Positions 35,705 to 44,372 are shown, counted from the stretch's first letter. The stretch is 64,000 nucleotides of DNA from an uncultured Lachnospiraceae bacterium (GCA_902775895.1 CACYNO010000006.1:1-64000), one strand, 5' to 3'. Made by a program: numbers and translations. The notes: a model not told the origin generated them from the letters alone.

Positions 35705-37309
35705 ATGAAATTAAGAAAGTTGATTGTTCCCCTGTCAATACTGTCGATCTCGATCCCAACCTGTGGGGTCACATGCCTGCCTGTTGCGGCCGAGACAAAG
35801 CAGACAGACTCTGCTAAAACTGCTGTTGAAAAAGCAGGTGATACCAAAACTGACAGTTCCGGGGCAAAAAAGACAGCTACAGACAATAAAACCGATAATG
35901 GATTTACCGGAGAAAAAAAAGAAAACGGCGTTGTCTGTTACTACGAAAACGGTAAAAAGTTCACCGGCGAGAGAACGATCGACAAAGTGGTATATTACTA
36001 CAAAAACGGACTCAAATACACCGGTGATCTTAAAGTTGACGGCGTAGTATACTATTATAAAGACGGACTGAGATATACCGGAGACAAAACCATCAACAAA
36101 GTAAAATACTACTTTACAGACGGTTTAAAAACCGACATTTACATTAAAGTCGAAGGCGTGGATGTCCACGTTCCCATAAAGGGAAATAAATGGGTAAACG
36201 TTAATGGGGCCTGGCATTTTGTAAAAAATACTGAAGTGATCAAGGGCTGGTACCGTCTCACAAAAAATGACGGAGAAAAAACAGAGCACTGGTCTTACTT
36301 TGATAAAAAAACCGGCAGGATTTACACTAACTGGCGTAAGATGGGCAGGACAGAAGGAGAAAAGACAGAGCACTGGTCATATTTCGGTGCAAACGGTTGG
36401 TTGCGCACCGGATGGGTTCAGTTGGGAAAAGGAACCTCAGACCCCGACGGAAATGTTGCAAAACATTGGAGCTATTTCGGAGGAAACGGATGGCTGCGTA
36501 CCGGATGGGTACAGTTAGGAAAAGGAACCGGTGAACCCGACGGTAATTCAGCAAAACATTGGAGTTATTTCGGACCCAACGGGTGGCTTCGTACGGGTTG
36601 GCAGAGAATGGGAACCGCAAGCAACCCTGACGGAAAAAATAAAGCACACTGGTCTTACTTCGGTGGCAACGGATGGCTTGCCACAAGCACTGCAAAAGCT
36701 AACGGGATGACACTTTATTTCACATCCACAGGCTGGTTAAATAAATATGAAACCCTTACCCCTCATTACAGCCAGTATAAGTATGGCTTCTATACGGGCT
36801 GTGGCGGGACTAATCTGCTTATGGCACTCCAATATAAAGGGCATCTGAAAGACTGGAACCTTACAAAATTCATGGGAACCATGCCATATACAAAAGACGG
36901 TAATCCCAATAACGGTTTCGTGGGCAGTCCGAAGACTTTTCTTGTATCCGATAAAAACCGTTGTATTTACCCCAAAGCTCTTGCAAAATGGGGTTCAAGA
37001 TACGGAAAGGTAGAGGATATTTCGGGAAAAGATCTGAATGCTGTTGCTGACGAAGTAAGAAACGGAAACCCCGTACTTATACTGGCCACTTATAACCTTA
37101 AGGCATTCCCTGTTAATAAATATTCCTGGGGACTTTTCCGGCCATTAAATCACCATTTCTTTTTGCTTGTAGGTTATGATTATAATACAGATAAATATAA
37201 AGTTATGGATCCATTGCTTACTTCCGGAAACGGAAGCAAATGGGTAAACGGCTCACAGCTGCGTTATGTATATAACCAGATCAAAGGAGCGGTTGTTGTA
37301 CGCGGATAG
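35705..37309 (+). CDS. Secreted C39-like cysteine peptidase with wall-binding repeats
   Basis: About 534 residues. Signal peptide (1-~28), a Thr/Lys/Asp-rich spacer, then two kinds of aromatic repeats: short YYYKNGLKYTGD units, and longer HWSYFGGNGWLRTGWVQLG units. The C-terminal ~180 residues resemble Peptidase_C39_2: a cysteine in YTGCGGTNLLMAL near the start, HHFFLLVGYD and VMDPL, giving Cys, His and Asp. The usual CGPTS is replaced by CGGTN. It is likely a wall-bound peptidase or amidase; substrate unknown. AAGGAG nine bases before ATG 35705 sets the start; a frame open from 35564 overlaps the acyltransferase. Confidence 0.82.
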   Translation: MKLRKLIVPLSILSISIPTCGVTCLPVAAETKQTDSAKTAVEKAGDTKTDSSGAKKTATDNKTDNGFTGEKKENGVVCYYENGKKFTGERTIDKVVYYYKNGLKYTGDLKVDGVVYYYKDGLRYTGDKTINKVKYYFTDGLKTDIYIKVEGVDVHVPIKGNKWVNVNGAWHFVKNTEVIKGWYRLTKNDGEKTEHWSYFDKKTGRIYTNWRKMGRTEGEKTEHWSYFGANGWLRTGWVQLGKGTSDPDGNVAKHWSYFGGNGWLRTGWVQLGKGTGEPDGNSAKHWSYFGPNGWLRTGWQRMGTASNPDGKNKAHWSYFGGNGWLATSTAKANGMTLYFTSTGWLNKYETLTPHYSQYKYGFYTGCGGTNLLMALQYKGHLKDWNLTKFMGTMPYTKDGNPNNGFVGSPKTFLVSDKNRCIYPKALAKWGSRYGKVEDISGKDLNAVADEVRNGNPVLILATYNLKAFPVNKYSWGLFRPLNHHFFLLVGYDYNTDKYKVMDPLLTSGNGSKWVNGSQLRYVYNQIKGAVVVRG

Positions 37310-37324
37310 TAATACGTATATGTT

Positions 37325-38452
37325 TTAAACATAATCAGCCAACACGAAATTGCTCACATCAATCCCCCGGTCGGTAAGCGCAAAACCATCGGGGGTCTTT
37401 TTTAATGTTTTCTCGCGCATCTGTTTATTAATAACTTCACCGAATACATCCTCAATATCTGCCCGGAACAATTTCCTGAAGTCAGACACCCTGATCCCGT
37501 CAGTCTTACGAAGCCCCAAAAACATAAATTCCCCCATCAACTCACGCTGATCCGGGGTGTGTATATCTTCCCGCAGCTTTTTTACATCCTCTGCCGACAT
37601 ATATTTTCCTATGTCCTTCGTATTTGAGAAACGCTTTCCTTTTAAGAAAGAAGCTGCACCGATCCCGAATCCCCGGTAATCCTTTAACTCCCAGTATTTC
37701 AGGTTATGCCGGCATTCATAACCCTTTTTTGCGAAGTTTGATATCTCATACCTGTGAAAACCTTTATCTTCCAGTGCTTTTACGGTTCCATGATATATTT
37801 TCCTCTCTTCATCCTCATTCGGCAGAGGATCAAAATTTTCTATGTTTTTTTCAAGGGGTGTTCCTTCTTCCAGTATCAGACTGTACACGGATATATGCTC
37901 GGGATCAAATTTCGTCACTTTATCCAGGGTTTCACTGAAAATTTTAAAGTCCTGTCCCGGCAATCCCATCATAAGATCAATATTTATATTCTCAAATCCT
38001 GCTTCTCTGGCCGCACTGAAACACTCCGTAAAATCCTTAAAGTCATGTATCCTTCCAAGCACTTTCAATTCGTCTTCCCGTGCTGACTGAAGTCCTATGC
38101 TTATCCTGTTAAATCCGGCTTTTTTGTAAGCCGTAAGTTTTTCTTTATCTGCTGTTTTCGGGTTGCATTCCGTGGTAATTTCCGCATCCGGGGTGACCTT
38201 GAATTTCTCCCTTATCTTCTCCATTATTTTAAGTGTAAGTTCCGTGGGAAGCACCGTGGGCGTTCCCCCGCCGAAAAATACGGTATCCACGCTCTGTCCC
38301 TCACACTCGCACTCATCTGTCTCCCTGATCAGAGCATCTGCATACTTTTCCTTTTCCCTGTCATCTGCGCTAAAAGAAAGGAAGTCGCAATAACGGCACT
38401 TCCTTTCACAAAACGGTATATGTATGTATATTCCTAAACTATTATCTGTCAA
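37325..38452 (-). CDS. hemW: HemW-like radical SAM protein
   Basis: 375 residues. The radical-SAM motif CERKCRYCDF follows IYIHIPF, and GGGTPTVL and SIGLQSA are present. HemW/HemN-like clostridial proteins lack coproporphyrinogen oxidase activity and are held to be haem chaperones. Its start overlaps the zinc-ribbon gene by 11 bases. It converges with the plus-strand peptidase gene, only 15 bases apart. Confidence 0.92.
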   Translation of the reverse strand: MTDNSLGIYIHIPFCERKCRYCDFLSFSADDREKEKYADALIRETDECECEGQSVDTVFFGGGTPTVLPTELTLKIMEKIREKFKVTPDAEITTECNPKTADKEKLTAYKKAGFNRISIGLQSAREDELKVLGRIHDFKDFTECFSAAREAGFENINIDLMMGLPGQDFKIFSETLDKVTKFDPEHISVYSLILEEGTPLEKNIENFDPLPNEDEERKIYHGTVKALEDKGFHRYEISNFAKKGYECRHNLKYWELKDYRGFGIGAASFLKGKRFSNTKDIGKYMSAEDVKKLREDIHTPDQRELMGEFMFLGLRKTDGIRVSDFRKLFRADIEDVFGEVINKQMREKTLKKTPDGFALTDRGIDVSNFVLADYV

Positions 38453-38930
38453 ATCTTACTCCGCAGGCAGGGCAGGCATCCACGTTCCCTTTTATGATAG
38501 CGCCACACTCCGGGCAGGTCATTACCTCTGCATCTTCATCGTCACACCTGGCTGCTTTCTCCGCCTCTTTTGAAGCTTCCTCGAAATCAGCACCGCACTC
38601 CGAGCAGAAATGATCCTCCGCAAGAAGCTCTTTACCGCAGACCGGACACTTCTTCACGCCCTTAACCCTGTCTATATCTTCCCTGTACTTTTCGATATTA
38701 TCAAGACAGTCATCTATCTGTCTGATATAAACCTGAAATTCTTCCGGAGCCTCATCCCTGAAAGACTCCACGAACATCTCTCCTAATTTCCTGTGACATT
38801 CATCTATCTTTTTTTTCTCTTCCTTGATCCGGCCGTTGATCCTTGCGATCTCCGTGTGCTTCTTGGTCTTTTCAACGGCATTTCCCCCCGCCTTTGATAA
38901 CTTCTTTCCCAGATCGTCAAAAATGGACAT
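38442..38930 (-). CDS. Double zinc-ribbon protein with coiled-coil N-terminus
   Basis: 162 residues. The N-terminal ~90 residues are helical and charged (ARINGRIKEEKKKIDECHRK). Two zinc ribbons follow: CPVCGKELLAEDHFCSECG and CPECGAIIKGNVDACPACG. Such proteins are common in Firmicutes without a known role; they may be scaffolds. It is co-transcribed with hemW. Confidence 0.8.
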   Translation of the reverse strand: MSIFDDLGKKLSKAGGNAVEKTKKHTEIARINGRIKEEKKKIDECHRKLGEMFVESFRDEAPEEFQVYIRQIDDCLDNIEKYREDIDRVKGVKKCPVCGKELLAEDHFCSECGADFEEASKEAEKAARCDDEDAEVMTCPECGAIIKGNVDACPACGVRFDR

Positions 38931-39098
38931 ATCATCAACCCCTTTGCAATGTTCTATACAAATTATTATATCACTTAATCGGGTCGATTATATTATTTTT
39001 CCTTAAAATATTTTCTCACTTTCCCCATTGTGTGAATTGAATATTTTTAAGTCGTGTTATATTGTGTTATCGAAAAAATGAAAAGAGGGGTGATGATA

Positions 39099-39314
39099 AT
39101 GGAGGAGAAGGCAGCTGCCGCATCCGGCGGATGCACTCACAACTGCAGCACATGTGCGCCTGATGCGTGCGGACCCGACTGCAGCACGAGCAAGAAACCG
39201 GGGCTTAGCTTTTTCGGAACATTGGGGGCAATATCCGATCACACGGACAATCTGAATGACGAAGAACTCATGAAGATGCTCCAGGATGCCGTTGATGAGT
39301 GGGAGGAAAGCTGA
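39099..39314 (+). CDS. Small Cys-rich peptide resembling the N-terminus of Mrp/NBP35 ATPases
   Basis: 71 residues from the ATG at 39099, preceded by GAGGGGTGAT. CTHNCSTCAPDACGPDC holds five cysteines in 17 residues, followed by a Phe/Gly-rich turn (LSFFGTLGAISD) and an acidic helix EELMKMLQDAV. Clostridial Mrp/NBP35 proteins begin with a similar CTHDCSSC-type metal-binding tail, but no ATPase follows here. It is monocistronic, with a terminator straight after. It may bind Fe-S or thiophilic metal; that is inference. The gene's own promoter lies in 38931-39098, which is otherwise empty. Confidence 0.7.
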   Translation: MEEKAAAASGGCTHNCSTCAPDACGPDCSTSKKPGLSFFGTLGAISDHTDNLNDEELMKMLQDAVDEWEES

Positions 39315-39320
39315 TCATAA

Positions 39321-39353
39321 AAAAGACAGAGGAATACGTCCTCTGTCTTTTTT
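39321..39353. terminator. Bidirectional terminator
   Basis: GACAGAGG at 39325-39332 pairs with CCTCTGTC at 39340-39347. Runs of A before and T after serve both the Cys-rich peptide gene (plus) and the YcxB-like gene (minus), whose stop is at 39356. Confidence 0.9.
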
Positions 39354-39355
39354 GT

Positions 39356-40006
39356 TTATTGCTCAAGTTCCTTCATTTTGTCAAATATGAACACTCTGAA
39401 TTCCTCAAGGGTTCCCTTTGTGAACCCTTTCTTATAAACATTCATGGTCTGTCTCTTGTCCATCTTAAGTACGACGAAGTTCTCAGACTCATGGATGCTG
39501 GTAATCCTGCTGTAGGGCAGTGACTCCTGGTGAGTTGTTCCCACGCTTATATCATGCATGGTCATGTAATCCTCACTGAAGGTGATGAACACGTCCATGT
39601 TCTTACCGTATTGCTTCCGGTAGCTGCTGGTCACACTCTTTGAAAGTATGATGGGTTCGATGAACCTGAAACCAAGGACTATACCCAAAAGTATAAGGGA
39701 AAGTATAAGAAGGGTTATAAGTCCGTGATTTCCCAGGGCGATAAAGATAATATTCATTATGATATTCGCCGTCAGAAGGACGTATATGATAATGGAATTC
39801 ACCTTTCTCCTCTTATCCCACTTGAGCATCCCCTTATAAAGCTCTTTCAGGAGACCTTCCGTATATTCAAATCTGTTCTCAAAGATCGAGTCATCATCTG
39901 ACTCAAAATCTTCTTCCGTCATGGTGTCGGTCTCGTATTCCGCCTCTTCTGTGACTGCTTCCGTAACCGTCTCTTCCACGTCGGTCCTGATCTCATCTTC
40001 ACTCAT
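39356..40006 (-). CDS. YcxB-like membrane protein
   Basis: 216 residues. A Glu/Thr-rich acidic N-terminus (~1-45) precedes two membrane helices (~70-90 and ~95-118). The soluble C-terminal domain contains ITFSEDYMTMHDI and SLPYSRITSIHESENFVVLKM, typical of the YcxB-like family with a PH-like fold. Role unknown. It starts 22 bases after the stop of the gene at 40028. Confidence 0.75.
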   Translation of the reverse strand: MSEDEIRTDVEETVTEAVTEEAEYETDTMTEEDFESDDDSIFENRFEYTEGLLKELYKGMLKWDKRRKVNSIIIYVLLTANIIMNIIFIALGNHGLITLLILSLILLGIVLGFRFIEPIILSKSVTSSYRKQYGKNMDVFITFSEDYMTMHDISVGTTHQESLPYSRITSIHESENFVVLKMDKRQTMNVYKKGFTKGTLEEFRVFIFDKMKELEQ

Positions 40007-40027
40007 AAAATCATACCTGCTAAAAAC

Positions 40028-40456
40028 TTATCTGTTTGCTTCCTGTCTCTTCTTATAATTGTCGAAGTACTCCTGTGTAGCATAGTAAATGTTATCGCAT
40101 GCTCCAAGGTAATATACAACTTCTACACTCTCGATGTTAAGAGGTGATGCCGGGTCTGTCAGCTGTCTCTCTGACTCCTGCATCATACCCTTCTCGATCT
40201 CGTCAAGCTGTGCTCTTGCATCTGCCTTGTCAGCGTCTGAAGAGTTCTTGTCGTTTAAGATATCGTGAAGAAGAAGTCCTTTTCTTCCGATCTTTCTGTT
40301 GGTAACGCATCTGTAGTTGTCAGAAGCGGTGATAACTATCTCGGAAAGGTCTTTTCCCGTAGCTTTGATAGTCTCTCTTACTGCCTCGTCAAAGCTTGCG
40401 TATTTTACAAGGTCTCCATCTGCTGTTCTGCATACAATTATTTCCTGATCTGCCAT
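40028..40456 (-). CDS. Conserved protein of unknown function
   Basis: About 142 residues from the ATG 40454-40456; AAGGAG lies nine bases upstream, and an earlier in-frame ATG overlaps it. The N-terminal half (IVCRTADGDLVKYASFDEAV) looks like a small alpha/beta module; the C-terminal half includes VVYYLGACDNIYYATQEYFD. No signal or membrane helix. I do not recognise the family. Likely co-transcribed with the YcxB-like gene. Confidence 0.65.
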   Translation of the reverse strand: MADQEIIVCRTADGDLVKYASFDEAVRETIKATGKDLSEIVITASDNYRCVTNRKIGRKGLLLHDILNDKNSSDADKADARAQLDEIEKGMMQESERQLTDPASPLNIESVEVVYYLGACDNIYYATQEYFDNYKKRQEANR

Positions 40457-40520
40457 TTCTTTTTTCTCCTTCACGTTTAAAAATTAACCTTTGGTATTAT
40501 AACAATTCTGTTCTTTACTT

Positions 40521-41618
40521 TCAATTATTATTTAACTTAAGATCACCGTCTTTTACCCATCCGACTTTTCTGAATATCATGTTGATAAGAGGGCATATCA
40601 CGGCAGGTATACCTATACTTATAAGCCATACCCCTATGTGGTCAAATGCCGTGATCCGCTCCATGGTCCCGGCTGCTATGTCATTTGCCCATCCGGTGTA
40701 GACACCGATCTGTCCCACGAGACCGCAGGTCCCCATTCCCGAAGAAACAGCGGGACCGTCCATCCTTAAATGGAACAGACATGTGGCCAGGGGACCGGTT
40801 ATGGCAGAGGTTATTATGGGTGCAAGCCATATCCTGGGATTTCTTACTATATTTCCCATCTGCAGCATGGAGGTACCTATACCCTGGGAGATAAGACCTC
40901 CCCATTTATTTTCCTTAAATGACATCACCGCAAAGCCAATCATCTGGGCGCAGCACCCTGCAAGCGCCGCTCCGCCCGCAAGTCCCGTCAGGGAAAATGC
41001 CGCACATATAGCCGCAGACGATATTGGCAAGGTAAGGGCTATGCCCACAAGTACCGAAACTATGATACCCATAAAGAAAGGCTGCAGCTCCGTTGCCCAC
41101 ATGATAAACTCTCCCACCTTAAGCGCTCCGGCACCTATAGGAGGCGCTATCAGCCAGGCAAGTCCCACTCCCACACCTATTGTCACTATGGGAGTGACTA
41201 TGATATCCACTTTCGTGGCCTTCGATACCATCTTTCCTGCCTCCGCAGCAACTATGGCTATGACCAGCACCGCCAGAGGACCTCCCGCTCCGCCCAAGGT
41301 GTTCGCAGCAAATCCCGTAGTTATCAGGGAGAACAGGACTAATGGCGGAGATTTCAGGGCATAACCAATAGCTACCGCCATGGCAGGTCCGCTCATGGCA
41401 GACGCCAGTCCTCCAACCGTGTATTCAGTTCCCGCAAACGTGGCAATGGGGTTTTCCAGAAAAGGTACATGGAAAAATGTACCTATGGTATTTAGTATCG
41501 TACCTATAAGAAGTGAAGCAAAAAGCCCCTGTGCCATGGCTCCAAGGGCGTCAACTCCGTATCTTTTAAGTGAGATCTCTACATCTTTTTTCTTTAAATA
41601 TTCTTTGAATCCGCTCAT
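40521..41618 (-). CDS. PTS_EIIC_2 family membrane protein
   Basis: 365 residues with about ten membrane helices and many Gly/Ala-rich segments (GLASAMSGPAMAVAIGYAL, ANTLGGAGGPLAVLVIAIVA). This is the stand-alone PTS_EIIC_2 family, annotated as a PTS IIC transporter but without IIA or IIB partners nearby. The transported substrate is unknown. Its start overlaps the stop of the DUF1858 gene by one base (TAATG), so the two are translationally coupled. Confidence 0.8.
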   Translation of the reverse strand: MSGFKEYLKKKDVEISLKRYGVDALGAMAQGLFASLLIGTILNTIGTFFHVPFLENPIATFAGTEYTVGGLASAMSGPAMAVAIGYALKSPPLVLFSLITTGFAANTLGGAGGPLAVLVIAIVAAEAGKMVSKATKVDIIVTPIVTIGVGVGLAWLIAPPIGAGALKVGEFIMWATELQPFFMGIIVSVLVGIALTLPISSAAICAAFSLTGLAGGAALAGCCAQMIGFAVMSFKENKWGGLISQGIGTSMLQMGNIVRNPRIWLAPIITSAITGPLATCLFHLRMDGPAVSSGMGTCGLVGQIGVYTGWANDIAAGTMERITAFDHIGVWLISIGIPAVICPLINMIFRKVGWVKDGDLKLNNN

Positions 41619-41827
41619 TATTTGTCCTGATACTCGAGATAGTTATTAATGTCTTCCAAGAGATCGTCGCAATCCACACCGTGAACTGCAGCCGCCTGCT
41701 CTATGGTCTCATTTGCGCTGAAGTGACATCCGAAGCAGTGCATCCCTATGGCACTGAAAAGGTTCACAAGACCCGGATCAGTTGCAAGGGCTTCGCCAAT
41801 AGTTGTATCTTTTGTAATCTTTGTCAT
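41618..41827 (-). CDS. DUF1858 domain protein
   Basis: 69 residues: the complete DUF1858 helical domain, TKDTTIGEALATDPGLVNLF followed by MHCFGCHFSANETIEQAA. The paired cysteines in the CFGCH motif are typical of this family, which is often fused or linked to hybrid-cluster and redox proteins. It is coupled to the PTS_EIIC_2 gene. Confidence 0.9.
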   Translation of the reverse strand: MTKITKDTTIGEALATDPGLVNLFSAIGMHCFGCHFSANETIEQAAAVHGVDCDDLLEDINNYLEYQDK

Positions 41828-41985
41828 AATCCATTACCTCCCGCATGACTGATAAATTTATATTTTTATAATGTTAAGTTGCGACCCCGAAAAAGTCAAT
41901 ATATAAGTGTACATAAATTGTATTTTTCTGTTAGCCAAAACTAACGTATTCCGCTTGATTTAGGGCTTTACAGGACTTTAAAAAC

Positions 41986-42014
41986 TTGTGTGTTTTGCAA
42001 AAATATGCTATAAT
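41986..42014 (+). promoter_or_regulatory. Promoter of the ferredoxin gene
   Basis: TTGTGT at 41986-41991 and a perfect TATAAT at 42009-42014 are separated by 17 bases. The start codon is 50 bases downstream. Sigma-A-type layout. Confidence 0.7.
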
Positions 42015-42063
42015 GAACCCGTAGCAACAATTCTATTTATTTATAAAGAGGGAGGTAAGACAA

Positions 42064-42233
42064 TGGCTTACGAAATTAATGACGATTGCGTAAACTGTGG
42101 CGCATGCGTACCAGGATGTCCGGTTTCAGCCATCACGGAGGGAGATGGCAAGATGGTAGTTGATGCTGATCTTTGTGTTGACTGCGGAGCTTGCGCTTCT
42201 GTCTGTCCGGTTGGAGCACCTGTTGCCCAGTAA
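42064..42233 (+). CDS. 2[4Fe-4S] ferredoxin
   Basis: 55 residues with two clostridial-ferredoxin motifs, CVNCGACVPGCPV and CVDCGACASVCPV, each able to hold a [4Fe-4S] cluster. It is a low-potential electron carrier of anaerobic metabolism. AGGGAGG lies before the ATG at 42064; an in-frame frame open from 41988 covers the promoter. It is monocistronic, with promoter and terminator both visible. Confidence 0.96.
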
Positions 42234-42253
42234 GTTCCCATTAAATGGAACGA

Positions 42254-42284
42254 GCCCTGTCGCTTAGGCGGCAGGGCTTTTTTA
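42254..42284 (+). terminator. Terminator after the ferredoxin gene
   Basis: GCCCTGTCGC (42254-42263) pairs with GCGGCAGGGC (42268-42277) around TTAG and runs into a T tract. Confidence 0.93.
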
Positions 42285-42316
42285 TTTCCTTAAACATATA
42301 TATAACCAATATAAAC

Positions 42317-42588
42317 GGGAAGCTTCTGATCTTTTTTAACACAGCTCCCATGATTTGCCTTTCCAAACTGTAGAATACAGCCCTGAAGAATTTAAAGATC
42401 GACCCCAATCGTTTGAACACGAATAAAAAGCATGCAAAGCTGCTTTTAAACTATCGTTTGCATTAATATGCGAGCAGCCATGCTTTTTATTCGTAAACGA
42501 TTTGAGTCGATCTTAATTCTTCGGACTGTCTTCTAATGTTCGGAAAAGCAAACAGGTCGCTGTGTTATTAAAAGATCAGACGCTTCCC
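42317..42588. repeat. Long imperfect palindrome, copy C of the family
   Basis: A 272-bp near-palindrome with outer arms GGGAAGCTTCTGATC (42317-42331) and GATCAGACGCTTCCC (42574-42588). The blocks 42364-42392 and 42515-42541 match copy A exactly in reverse orientation. The right outer arm contains the stop codon and last four codons of dnaB. With the ferredoxin terminator this accounts for the whole gap 42234-42575. Confidence 0.85.
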
Positions 42589-43925
42589 TTCCTTAACTCC
42601 AGATTCGCAAAACGTGTCTGCTCCGGGATCCATGCCAGCTTCACCGTCTTAAGAGGTCCGTTTCTGTGCTTGGCTATATTTATCTCCGCAATACCCTTTT
42701 CTTCAGTGTCAGGGTTGTACTTCTCATCACGATAGATAAACATTACCACATCCGCATCCTGCTCAATGGCTCCTGATTCCCTGAGGTCGGAAAGCATGGG
42801 TCTGTGATCCGATGTTCTGGCTTCCGGGGCACGGGAAAGCTGAGACAGTGCCACTACAGGAACATCCATCTCTCTTGCAAGGGCTTTAAGTCCTCTTGAT
42901 ATATCCGATACCTCCTGCTGTTTTGAAGGCACTTTCTTATCCGATTCTATAAGCTGCAGGTAATCGATGATCACAAGCCCCAGATTGTTTTCGGCTTTGT
43001 ACTTTCTGCATCTTGACCTTATTTCCGAAACTGTGATCTCCGGCGAAACGTCTATGATAAGGTTCGCATCCGCAAGGACATCCGTACTGTCTACTATTCT
43101 CTCCCAGTCGGTTGTGTTCAGGTTTCCTTTTCGCATCTTATCGGAATCAACTCCGGATTCAATGGAAAGAAGTCTGTTTGCCAGCTGCATATCCGACATT
43201 TCCAAACTGAAAAAAGCCGTGGTTATCCCTTTTTTCATAGTTACATATTCGGCTATATTTAATACAAATGCTGTCTTTCCCATGGATGGTCTTGCAGCAA
43301 TAAGTATAAGATCTGACGGCTGCAGCCCGAGAAGGCATGAGTCAATATCATCATATCCTGTGGGAATACCTGATATGGAGCTCTTGTTTCCGTATATCTC
43401 ACTGATCTTTTCTATGGACTTGGCAAGTGCATCTTTTAAGAATATGCCATCCTTGGGACCGCTTTTTTGAATAAGTGAAAAGATCTTTTTTTCAGTATCT
43501 TCAAGTATCTCATCCGTGGTCTTTTTTCCCGCATAGCACTCGTCGGCGATTTTTTCATTTATATCTATGATAGCTCTAAGAAGAGATTTTTCTTTTATTA
43601 TCTGCGCGTACTGGCCTGCGTTGGCAGCCGTGGGTACCGCTCTCGCCAGATCTCCCAGAAAGCTTGTGTTACTTATATCCTCAGGCGCACCCTTTGCCTT
43701 TAATGCATCCTGAACCGTAACTATGTCCGTTGCTTTCCCTGCATCCCTGAGTTCAATTATTGCCTCATAGATAAGCCTGTAAGCCTTGTGGTAAAAATCA
43801 TAGGGTTTAATAATGGTCATGACCTCCGAAGCCGCATCAGAGTCCACAAACAAAGCCCCTATAAGGGACTGCTCCGCTTCAAGACTGTTGGGCTTAACCC
43901 TTGTGATGATCTTTTCTTCTTCCAT
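42576..43925 (-). CDS. dnaB: Replicative DNA helicase
   Basis: 449 residues. N-terminal helical domain (NSLEAEQSLIGALF), then the RecA-like helicase core with Walker A ARPSMGKTAF, FFSLEMS, LVIIDYLQL and LRESGAIEQDADVV. Normal length, no intein. It lies directly after rplI, the standard gdpP-rplI-dnaB order. Its stop codon lies within the outer arm of a palindromic repeat. Confidence 0.97.
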   Translation of the reverse strand: MEEEKIITRVKPNSLEAEQSLIGALFVDSDAASEVMTIIKPYDFYHKAYRLIYEAIIELRDAGKATDIVTVQDALKAKGAPEDISNTSFLGDLARAVPTAANAGQYAQIIKEKSLLRAIIDINEKIADECYAGKKTTDEILEDTEKKIFSLIQKSGPKDGIFLKDALAKSIEKISEIYGNKSSISGIPTGYDDIDSCLLGLQPSDLILIAARPSMGKTAFVLNIAEYVTMKKGITTAFFSLEMSDMQLANRLLSIESGVDSDKMRKGNLNTTDWERIVDSTDVLADANLIIDVSPEITVSEIRSRCRKYKAENNLGLVIIDYLQLIESDKKVPSKQQEVSDISRGLKALAREMDVPVVALSQLSRAPEARTSDHRPMLSDLRESGAIEQDADVVMFIYRDEKYNPDTEEKGIAEINIAKHRNGPLKTVKLAWIPEQTRFANLELRKGSV

Positions 43926-44372
43926 TTATGCTTCCTCTACGCTTACTCTTAAGGTTGCAAGTACATCCTTGTGAAGTTTGATGGGCACATCATAGATACC
44001 CACGGACTTTATGCTGTCCTCCAGTTTGATCTTCTTTTTGTCCACGGTGATACCCGCCTGTTTTTTTAACTCCTCTGCTATCTCTTTTGATGAAACAGCT
44101 CCGAAAAGTTTTCCTTCGGCACCGACTTTTACGGGAATGGTTATCTTAGTTTCGGAAAGCTTAATGGCTTCTTTTTTTGCCTCGGCAAGCTCCTCAGCGG
44201 CTATCCTTCCCTCTTTTGCTTTTGCATCCTTGAGTTCTGACAGATTGCCTGCCGTTGCTTCCTTTCCTATCTTCTTGGGGATGATAAAGTTTCTGGCATA
44301 GCCGTCACTCACTTCAACAACCTCTCCTTTTTTTCCAAGTGATTTTACATCTTCAAGCAGTATTATCTTCAT
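43926..44372 (-). CDS. rplI: 50S ribosomal protein L9
   Basis: 148 residues: MKIILLEDVKSLGKKGEVVE, then DGYARNFIIPKK, the long connecting helix and the C-terminal domain. The stop abuts the dnaB start. Confidence 0.97.
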   Translation of the reverse strand: MKIILLEDVKSLGKKGEVVEVSDGYARNFIIPKKIGKEATAGNLSELKDAKAKEGRIAAEELAEAKKEAIKLSETKITIPVKVGAEGKLFGAVSSKEIAEELKKQAGITVDKKKIKLEDSIKSVGIYDVPIKLHKDVLATLRVSVEEA

